From: an uncultured Lachnospiraceae bacterium | Lineage (GTDB): Bacteria > Bacillota > Clostridia > Lachnospirales > Lachnospiraceae | NCBI GenBank assembly: GCA_946630645.1 | Contig: CAMOZD010000094.1 | Location: 1-5,646, forward strand | DNA length: 5,646 nt | Direction of reading: 5' to 3' | Part shown: in pieces, positions 1 through 4,590 of the stretch | Numbering within the stretch: position 1 is the stretch's first letter | Layout of the letters: each line of letters opens with the position of its first letter | Position numbers and translations under genes: made by a program | The notes under the pieces: generated by a model | Seen by the model: only the letters and a program-made list of their open reading frames with translations | What the model was told of the DNA's origin: nothing | The model's database searches: none

Positions 1-478
1 CGGACCCTGTTTCTTTTTCCTTACTATACTTACCCTCTCCGCCGGCTGTCTGACTACTGCCGGTTTCCCTACTGTCGGTTTTCCTGCCACTGGTTTTCCT
101 AATGCCGGTTTCCTGGTCCCGGGGCTCCTGGCCCTGGTCGCAGACAATCTGGTCGATCTCCTGCCTGACCTTAAAGACCCGGAGAGAGGACTGGTCCTCC
201 AGTTTAAAGTCCAGGAAAAAAAGCTTTTCCAAAGTAATCCCCGCCGCTGTCAATTCTTTGATTTCCTCTTCTTTAAGGGGAACAAAGGTAGAAAAGCGGC
301 CGTCTTCCACATGGTGGTCAGCATCACTGGTCTGGGTCCGGACAATCACTGTATCAGCAGACCCGATTAAACTGATAATAATATAGATTCCAAAGATGAT
401 CATCAGGCCCAGGGCAAGATAACGGGGAAAATTCCTGACCAGGTCCCTCAGAATCCTCTTTCTCAGTATCCTTTGCAT
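1..478 (-). CDS. ABC transporter permease, FtsX/MacB type (N-terminal part, cut by window edge)
   Basis: This is the membrane subunit partner of the ATPase immediately upstream. Translating from the ATG at 478-476 gives 159 residues with no stop before the window edge, so the C-terminal part lies outside. The start [20 protein letters not shown] is a basic cytoplasmic leader, followed by one hydrophobic helix at about residues 20-40 and then a soluble, presumably extracellular, region (FSTFVPLKEEE, LRVFKVRQEID) typical of large Firmicute FtsX-like permeases of MacB/BceB-like exporters. The ATG overlaps the ATPase stop (ATGA), and a GGAGG lies 7 bases upstream at 490-486, so the two genes are translationally coupled. 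Residues 123-147 form a Thr/Ser/Gly/Arg-rich pentapeptide repeat at the point where homologues usually run straight on, suggesting a lineage-specific insertion. The substrate cannot be read from the sequence; peptide or lipid export or antimicrobial defence are family-level guesses. Confidence 0.85.
   Translation of the reverse strand, partial: MQRILRKRILRDLVRNFPRYLALGLMIIFGIYIIISLIGSADTVIVRTQTSDADHHVEDGRFSTFVPLKEEEIKELTAAGITLEKLFFLDFKLEDQSSLRVFKVRQEIDQIVCDQGQEPRDQETGIRKTSGRKTDSRETGSSQTAGGEGKYSKEKETGS
38..112 (-). repeat. In-frame 15-bp tandem repeat encoding pentapeptides in the permease
   Basis: On the coding (minus) strand, residues 123-147 read ETGIR, KTSGR, KTDSR, ETGSS, QTAGG: five units of pattern [E/K/Q]-T-x-x-[R/S/G]. 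At DNA level the plus strand shows four imperfect 15-bp units between about 53 and 115, seen as repeated 'ggtttcct'/'ggttttcct' cores at a 15-base spacing; the fifth unit (QTAGG) has drifted at nucleotide level. The period of 15 keeps the frame open. It lies in the first extracellular domain of the permease. It looks like a minisatellite-type expansion and could be a flexible linker; no function is established. Confidence 0.7.
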
Positions 479-1179
479 CACAGATCCTCCAGCTGGGCAG
501 CCGGGACCCTGACCTGGTTCTCATATTCCCTGCTGATCTCCCCGTCCTTAATATGAATCACCTTATGAACCATCTTTCTGATGGCATTGTTGTGGGTGAC
601 AATCAACATGGTAGTCCCGTAAATTCTATTAATCTCCTCCAGCAGAACCAGGATATCCCTGGAGGTTTTGGAATCAAGAGCTCCCGTAGGCTCATCACAA
701 AGCAGCAGCTTAGGGTTCTTAATAAGAGCCCGGGCTATGGCACAACGCTGCTGCTGACCTCCCGAAAGCTGGGATGGGAACTTGTTCTGATGTTCCACCA
801 GACCCAGGGTCTCCAGAAGCTGGCCCATGGGCAGAGGCTCTTTGGTCAAATACTGGCAGATCTGTATATTCTCCTTGACCGTCAGGTCAGGAATCAGATT
901 ATAAAACTGGAAGATAAAGCCCAGCTTCTTCCTTCTGTATTCAGAAAGGCCGTCGGGTTTGAGACCGGCGATCTCCTGGCCGTCGACTTTAACGGAACCT
1001 GAATCCATCTTATCCAGGCCCCCAATGCAGTTGAGTAAGGTTGATTTGCCAGACCCGCTGGATCCCTGGATCACACACATTTTCCCTGCATCCAGACTAG
1101 TATTGATCCCTTTCAGCACCTGCACATAAGAACTGCCCTCTCCATAGCTTTTTTTCAAGTCCTTTACTTCAAGATACAT
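478..1179 (-). CDS. ABC transporter ATP-binding protein, MacB/LolD-like
   Basis: This 233-residue ATPase powers the FtsX-type permease encoded directly downstream and acts at the cytoplasmic face of the membrane. All nucleotide-binding motifs are intact: an A-loop tyrosine in KSYGEG (about residue 12), Walker [10 protein letters not shown] (39-47), Q-loop glutamine in FIFQF (91), signature LSGGQQQR (138-145), Walker B LLLCDE (158-163, catalytic Glu163), D-loop GALD (166-169) and switch His196 in IVTHN. The order and the GSSGSGKST and LSGGQQQR forms match the MacB/LolD/FtsE branch rather than nutrient importers. An upstream in-frame ATG at 1194 adds five residues (MEGEA), but it overlaps the GGAGGG ribosome site (1192-1187) that is well placed, 8 bases from the GGAGG core, for the ATG at 1179; the start at 1179 also gives the usual [12 protein letters not shown] opening. 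It is first in the operon, with its own promoter-like region upstream and no regulator gene visible beside it. Confidence 0.95.
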   Translation of the reverse strand: MYLEVKDLKKSYGEGSSYVQVLKGINTSLDAGKMCVIQGSSGSGKSTLLNCIGGLDKMDSGSVKVDGQEIAGLKPDGLSEYRRKKLGFIFQFYNLIPDLTVKENIQICQYLTKEPLPMGQLLETLGLVEHQNKFPSQLSGGQQQRCAIARALIKNPKLLLCDEPTGALDSKTSRDILVLLEEINRIYGTTMLIVTHNNAIRKMVHKVIHIKDGEISREYENQVRVPAAQLEDL

Positions 1180-1217
1180 AGCCTCACCCTCCATGCTTAT
1201 TGGTCTATCGTTAGTTT

Positions 1218-1249
1218 AGTATAATCATGATTAGAAATCAATAACTCAA
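1218..1249 (-). promoter_or_regulatory. Candidate promoter of the ABC operon
   Basis: On the minus strand a TATACT (plus 1218-1223) makes a good -10 element. The best -35 match, TTGAGT (plus 1244-1249), is 20 bases away, longer than the ideal 17, so the promoter may be weak or need an activator. It lies between the terminator of the preceding gene and the ATPase start, which is where an operon promoter is needed. Transcription would start near 1211, leaving a leader of about 30 bases with the GGAGGG site. Confidence 0.4.
1222..1233. promoter_or_regulatory. 12-bp perfect palindrome, possible operator
   Basis: TAATCATGATTA is a perfect 12-bp palindrome at 1222-1233. It overlaps the first two bases of the proposed -10 hexamer and fills part of the spacer of the candidate ABC operon promoter, a usual place for a dimeric repressor site. 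The symmetry does not extend past the 12 bases apart from scattered matches. An AT-rich palindrome of this size can occur by chance, so an operator role is inference. Confidence 0.3.
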
Positions 1250-1283
1250 TTAGGAAAGTCTTTTCACTGACGGGATATAAAAT

Positions 1284-1329
1284 AAAAAAGTCACTTTGAA
1301 ATATTTGAAAATATCTCCATAGTGACTTT
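1284..1329 (-). terminator. Intrinsic terminator after the YcxB-like gene
   Basis: In the minus-strand RNA, AAAGUCACU (plus 1321-1329) pairs with AGUGACUUU (plus 1287-1295). An inner stem between them (GAGAUAUU with AAUAUUUC around a UUCA loop) is separated by a small AUG/AA internal loop. The 3' arm runs directly into six U residues (plus 1284-1289), followed by a further U-rich stretch. The inner stem needs a G-U pair that would be an A-C mismatch in a plus-strand RNA, and the plus side lacks a clean U tract, so the terminator acts leftward. It lies about 77 bases after the stop codon at 1407 and separates this transcript from the ABC operon. Confidence 0.8.
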
Positions 1330-1406
1330 CTGCTTCTTTATTATTTTTTGACTGTTTTCTTATATGTATTATGTATGAATCTGGTCCACAACCAAAAGCT
1401 TCTGAC

Positions 1407-1889
1407 TTATTTTTCTTTAGGGACAATGGCTTTGATGAAATCATAAAAGCTGTCCGGGTTCCCTTTTACAAAGCCGTCCTTGTAAACAAGAAGGGAAGAT
1501 TTGTTTTTCGTGTCCAATACATAAAAATACTTGGTCTTTCTGATCCGCTCGATCTGGTCGTAGGTGATATTCATGTGGCCCTGAGGGTTATCCATGGTGA
1601 TGTTCCGGTCCCGGAAGCGAATTCTGGTCTGGTCTTTTTTACTGTTACCACTGCTGGCAAAGGCCTGTTTGTATCTGCCATTGATAATCAGTGGAAGGAT
1701 GATTCCACAACAGATTCCCGAAAAGACTACCGAGAAAAAGAGGGGCTGGAAGCCGCCAACATAGATCATCATACCCAGGCCCACAGCAATCAGAACCGCT
1801 CCAAACATGATGATATGTCTGCAGAGGATGCGGACCACATAATCTGTGACCATCTTCCCGTTCATAGTATATACATTTTCATATAACAT
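1407..1889 (-). CDS. YcxB-like small membrane protein
   Basis: The predicted protein has 160 residues. After an N-terminal stretch of about 24 residues come two closely spaced hydrophobic helices (about 25-45 and 49-69), then a soluble, strand-rich domain of about 85 residues containing RIRFRDRNITMDN, MNITYDQIERIRKTKYFYVLDTKNKSSLLVYKDGFVKG and FYDFIKAIV. The helix pair followed by an 'I-x-Y-x-x-I-x-x-I-x-x-T-K-x-Y-x-Y' and 'L-x-x-K-x-x-F-x-x-G' pattern is what I know from the YcxB-like family of Firmicutes, whose role is not established. A longer frame would begin at 1967, but the ATG at 1889 has a GGAGG 7 bases upstream (plus 1897-1901) and gives the normal family N-terminus. The gene follows the HEFTH protein gene by 92 bases on the same strand and may share its transcript; its ribosome site can be hidden in a hairpin (1896-1956). 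A strong terminator follows. Confidence 0.8.
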   Translation of the reverse strand: MLYENVYTMNGKMVTDYVVRILCRHIIMFGAVLIAVGLGMMIYVGGFQPLFFSVVFSGICCGIILPLIINGRYKQAFASSGNSKKDQTRIRFRDRNITMDNPQGHMNITYDQIERIRKTKYFYVLDTKNKSSLLVYKDGFVKGNPDSFYDFIKAIVPKEK

Positions 1890-1895
1890 GTAATA

Positions 1896-1956
1896 ACCTC
1901 CGTCATTTAAAATTAGGAACCGCAAGGTCCACATAAATACTTTAAATGACAGAGGT
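1896..1956 (-). promoter_or_regulatory. Hairpin overlapping the ribosome binding site of the YcxB-like gene
   Basis: In the minus-strand RNA, ACCUCUGUCAUUUAAA (plus 1941-1956) is complementary to UUUAAAUGACGGAGGU (plus 1896-1911) over 16 consecutive pairs, one of them U-G. The 29-base loop contains a smaller GC-rich pairing (GGACC with GGUUCC, one bulge). The 3' arm contains the whole GGAGG site for the ATG at 1889, so folding would block ribosome access. No U tract follows, so it is not a terminator. The same inverted repeat in DNA could instead be an operator. The symmetry is plain in the sequence; control of translation is inference. Confidence 0.5.
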
Positions 1957-1981
1957 CTTAAAAGCAAGCTGTTTTTCTTTA

Positions 1982-2944
1982 TTATTTAAGGCCAATTTCC
2001 CGCTTCAGGTCTTCCACGGATTTTACAGGGGTATTATTGCGGCCCCGGCGGAAGCCTTTAAACTTCTGGCGGACGCCTACATTGGCCCTGGACCGGCCGC
2101 CCCAGTTCCAGTCGCCGCTGTCCCCGCCAACCATTTCCCAGTAGTCGGCACCCTCTTCTTCCGGCTTACCACCTTTCCCGGCAAATGCTTTGACAAAGGG
2201 TACGTAGGCTTCTTCATAGATCGCTTTGGCTGCAGCCAGGATGCCTTCTGTATCTGAAATGAGCAGGGCCTGGTAAAGGCGGATATAAAGGTCTTCTGTC
2301 AGCCCCAGCTCCTGGCAGACATTGCGGACCATGACCTGGCTTTCCTCAAAAAGGGATACATAGCCAAAGACATACATGACCTGCTTGAAACAGAACTGGA
2401 AGATCTGGGGTATGCTTAGCTCCCTGAACTTTTCAAAGCCTGCCTTAGCCCGTCCAAAACAGTGGTTCAGCATCTGACGGATACTGCCAGTCCCATCCGG
2501 CCTGGGAACCAGGTTTTCTCTGTCCATAATCGTCATGGGAAGACCGGGACCGGCACCGGCCGGACTGCCCATAAAGGTCCTGCAGGAAATATCTGTCCGC
2601 AGCAGGTCAGCCAGGGACAGACGGCTGGCATGGAATTCAGAATAAGAATTCATGTAGGCGAAAAAGTCCTCCTGCCGGTTTTTGTCATAGGGACAGGAAT
2701 AAAAATCATAGAGATGGGTAAACTCGTGGTGAAGGATAAAATCCACATAGTCCTGCCGGTAAAGGGCCAACTGATCAGACAGGTGGAGGACCAGCCTGTC
2801 TTCCATTAATTCCTGAAGGTCAAAGGAGGCCTCTACCCCCTTTGGGGCATCGGCTATAAGTTCCCGGATCTCCAGGTCACAGACCAACCCCTGCCGGTCC
2901 TTAAATGTAATCCATTTTTCATTGATTTCTTTTAATGTTATCAT
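1982..2944 (-). CDS. Putative cytosolic HExxH zinc metallopeptidase, uncharacterised
   Basis: I do not recognise a named family. The 320-residue product carries HEFTH at residues 73-77, within LHHEFTHLYDFY, which fits the two histidine ligands and catalytic glutamate (Glu74) of a zincin. Glu103 in NSYSEFHASR, 26 residues after the second histidine, is a plausible third ligand of gluzincin type. An extended strand (RLVLHLSD) precedes the helix, as in zincin active sites. There is no signal peptide or membrane segment, so it should act in the cytosol. Residues about 150-250 look mostly helical; the C-terminus (about 253-320) is Gly/Trp-rich and then strongly basic. A frame open to a GTG at 2950 exists, but the ATG at 2944 is preferred because AGAGG lies 5 bases upstream (plus 2950-2954). 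It is transcribed away from xpaC-telA and precedes the YcxB-like gene. Substrate unknown; a regulatory protease is one possibility. Confidence 0.75.
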   Translation of the reverse strand: MITLKEINEKWITFKDRQGLVCDLEIRELIADAPKGVEASFDLQELMEDRLVLHLSDQLALYRQDYVDFILHHEFTHLYDFYSCPYDKNRQEDFFAYMNSYSEFHASRLSLADLLRTDISCRTFMGSPAGAGPGLPMTIMDRENLVPRPDGTGSIRQMLNHCFGRAKAGFEKFRELSIPQIFQFCFKQVMYVFGYVSLFEESQVMVRNVCQELGLTEDLYIRLYQALLISDTEGILAAAKAIYEEAYVPFVKAFAGKGGKPEEEGADYWEMVGGDSGDWNWGGRSRANVGVRQKFKGFRRGRNNTPVKSVEDLKREIGLK

Positions 2945-3020
2945 AAGCACCTCTTTATCCTGATTAAATCCGGACCCACTGCCACTCTTGCCTACCAGCC
3001 AGGTGGTTAAAAATATTTCA

Positions 3021-3050
3021 GCCTTAAGGCAAAGACTTTTGCCAGGTCAA
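3021..3050. promoter_or_regulatory. Overlapping palindromes beside a TTGACC element
   Basis: GCCTTAAGGC (3021-3030) is a perfect 10-bp palindrome. It shares GGC with a second inverted repeat, GGCAAA-GACT-TTTGCC (3028-3043). Reading on the minus strand, TTGACC (plus 3045-3050) lies 1 base before these, where a -35 element of the HEFTH gene promoter could sit; the hexamer at 17-bp spacing is only TTAAGG, a poor -10. The cluster could be a repressor or activator site for that gene, about 80-105 bases before its start. The symmetry is seen; the role is inferred. Confidence 0.3.
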
Positions 3051-3328
3051 TCTCTGAAAAAAAGCCTTCTTTCTCTATTAACATAGTAGCAGACAAAGGC
3101 AAGGGAAAATGGGTCCAGGAGATCATATAAATAGGATTATTCCACTGCCTTATCCAGAGTTTAATTTGGGCCTGTCCAAAGGACTTTCTTCCACCTTCTT
3201 ACTATTATTTTTTTAGCCCTTGCCTATCCTTCCCATAGACCTTCCAGAACCTTACCACTATTCTTTTCCATCCCTGGCAGGGAGAAAATACAAGGAAAAA
3301 AGGGTAGGGTCTTCCTTCCCGGCCGCAA

Positions 3329-3357
3329 TTGATTTTACAGGCATAATGAAGTACAAT
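3329..3357 (+). promoter_or_regulatory. Sigma-A-like promoter of the xpaC-telA operon
   Basis: TTGATT (3329-3334) and TACAAT (3352-3357) are separated by exactly 17 bases, a close match to the vegetative consensus in Firmicutes. Transcription would start near 3364, giving a leader of about 54 bases before the ATG at 3418. No terminator-like hairpin is seen in the leader, and nothing else on the plus strand upstream of the gene matches as well. Confidence 0.65.
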
Positions 3358-3417
3358 AAGCTTACTATAGGACTTTTATGAGATCTACAAACTACGAATT
3401 GATATGGAGAAATGCAC

Positions 3418-4590
3418 ATGGATATAGAAGATTTAATCGACGCCGGAGGCGCCATATTTGATGAGGTGAAATCCTCCGTAAACCAGAGGGATTTCCAGGG
3501 GCTGAGCGGAAGGATCTTTGACCGGGTCAAGGAGGCGATTCCGGGCCTTAATGGAATCAAGGGCTTTGGCTGGAAGGAAAAAAAGAATTATTTCCTGACT
3601 AAAAATGTAAACCGGCAATCCGGGACGGGCAGGATGATTTTAGGAGGTATTTTCTCCTTTATAGGAGGATGTCTGACACTGCTCTCCCTCACCGACCTTT
3701 TCCTTTCCATCGCCGTACTGAGCAGCAGCATCAGTACTGCCTTTGCTGTTTATATGCTCATAATATTCGGAGGCATGACTGCCGCTTCCGCTGCTCTTTT
3801 CCTGAGTGGAAAACGGACCAGGGACCTGGCCGGACTCTACTATGATTACGGCTCCCTTCTGGAGGGAAAGGAATATTTTATGATCGAACAGCTGGCCGAC
3901 AGACTTGGCATATCCCGGGATTTGCTGACCCACAATCTTGAAAGGATGAAAAAGGCCGGCATGCTTCCCCAGGCACGGATGGACCGGCAGAAAACGACTA
4001 TGATGTTGACTGACCATGCCTACCGGCAGTACTGCCAGGCCGAAGAAAGCAGAAAAGAAAGGGAAGCCCGGGAGGAAGAAGCCAGAAAGGCCCGGGAGGA
4101 AAAGATCAGGGACCACTGGGATGCCACATCCCAGGCCATGCCCGATGACATCGGCAGCCTGCTCCGGCAGGGAGATGATTACATCAGCCATCTCAAAGAG
4201 GTTAACAGGCAGATTCCTGACGATGACCCCTTCTCCCAAAAGCTTTACCGGCAGGAGCTCATCGTCAGCCGGATTTTTGAACAGGTGGAGAAGCAGCCGG
4301 AAAGCGCCCACAATCTCCGCCGTTTTATGGACTACTACCTGCCCACCACCCAGAAGCTGGTCGACGCCTATGCCGACCTCTACCGGCAGCCGGACGTGGG
4401 CGACCACATCAGTAATACCAAGGCCGAGATTTCCGATGCCATCAATATGGTCAACGAGGCCTTTGAAAACCTTTTAAACTCTATGTTCCAGGATGTTGCC
4501 TGGGATATATCCTCAGATATTTCCGTCATGAAGACCATGCTGTCCCAGGATGGGCTGACTGACAAGCAGGAAAGGAGCAGCCATGAATAA
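3418..4590 (+). CDS. xpaC: XpaC-family membrane protein (5-bromo-4-chloroindolyl phosphate hydrolysis family) with extra winged-helix-like segment
   Basis: The predicted protein has 390 residues. In order: a soluble N-terminus (1-70); two membrane helices (about 73-97 and 104-130); a winged-helix-like segment (about 152-205) with IEQLADRLGISRDLLTHNLERM followed by KKAGMLPQARMD and a strand pair; a highly charged probable coiled coil (207-232); and a C-terminal helical region (about 250-380: DDYISHLKEVNRQI, FMDYYLPTTQKLVDAY, INMVNEAFENLLNSMFQDVAWDI) that I recognise as the XpaC family core. Bacillus subtilis XpaC is much shorter (about 200 residues), so this form has additional N-terminal and middle parts. 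The family name comes from a colony colour assay; an actual phosphatase activity is not established. An ATG at 3412 is only 2 bases after GGAG (3406-3409); the ATG at 3418 is 8 bases after it and is preferred. The 3' end overlaps telA by 8 bases, matching the xpaC-yaaN pairing in B. subtilis and supporting joint function at the membrane. Confidence 0.85.
   Translation: MDIEDLIDAGGAIFDEVKSSVNQRDFQGLSGRIFDRVKEAIPGLNGIKGFGWKEKKNYFLTKNVNRQSGTGRMILGGIFSFIGGCLTLLSLTDLFLSIAVLSSSISTAFAVYMLIIFGGMTAASAALFLSGKRTRDLAGLYYDYGSLLEGKEYFMIEQLADRLGISRDLLTHNLERMKKAGMLPQARMDRQKTTMMLTDHAYRQYCQAEESRKEREAREEEARKAREEKIRDHWDATSQAMPDDIGSLLRQGDDYISHLKEVNRQIPDDDPFSQKLYRQELIVSRIFEQVEKQPESAHNLRRFMDYYLPTTQKLVDAYADLYRQPDVGDHISNTKAEISDAINMVNEAFENLLNSMFQDVAWDISSDISVMKTMLSQDGLTDKQERSSHE

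Larger units (their letters stand above)
2945..3417. other. 473-bp divergent intergenic region
   Basis: No convincing coding region lies here on either strand. The right end holds a good plus-strand promoter (3329-3357) and the leader of the xpaC-like gene. The left end must hold the promoter of the minus-strand HEFTH gene, but I see only a -35-like TTGACC (plus 3045-3050) without a good -10 at normal spacing. Next to it are a GCCTTAAGGC palindrome (3021-3030) and an overlapping short inverted repeat (3028-3043). The middle (about 3060-3300) is rich in pyrimidines on the plus strand, with scattered short hairpins but no clear RNA structure. Confidence 0.6.

Noticed and set aside
53..115. Short regularly spaced repeats as a CRISPR array
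   Set aside because: Units are contiguous 15-mers without spacers and lie in frame within a coding region.
102..386. Plus-strand open frame of 94 codons
   Set aside because: It lies entirely over the minus-strand permease frame, which has family-like sequence, a coupled start and a good ribosome site; the plus frame is Ser/Trp-rich and has no such support.
553..1002. Plus-strand open frame of 149 codons
   Set aside because: It is antisense to the ABC ATPase, whose motifs are all intact on the minus strand.
1330..1406. Additional weak minus-strand promoter (TTGTGG with TACATA at 17 bp) that would make the terminator an attenuator of the ABC operon
   Set aside because: Both hexamers match the consensus poorly, and no alternative antiterminator pairing was found; the terminator is explained by the gene before it.
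1250..1444. Minus-strand open frame of 64 codons
   Set aside because: It spans the terminator hairpin and overlaps the end of the YcxB-like gene; no ribosome site and composition follows the AT-rich gap.
3271..3283. TCCCTG-G-CAGGGA hairpin as a terminator
   Set aside because: The stem has a one-base loop and no U tract follows on either strand; no gene ends nearby.
3640..4407. Minus-strand open frame of 255 codons
   Set aside because: It is antisense to the xpaC-like gene, which has a promoter, ribosome site, membrane helices and overlap with telA; the antisense frame shows no recognisable domain.
4016..4477. Plus-strand open frame of 153 codons inside the xpaC-like gene
   Set aside because: It is a Pro/Ser/Arg-rich alternative frame of the same DNA, without its own ribosome site.
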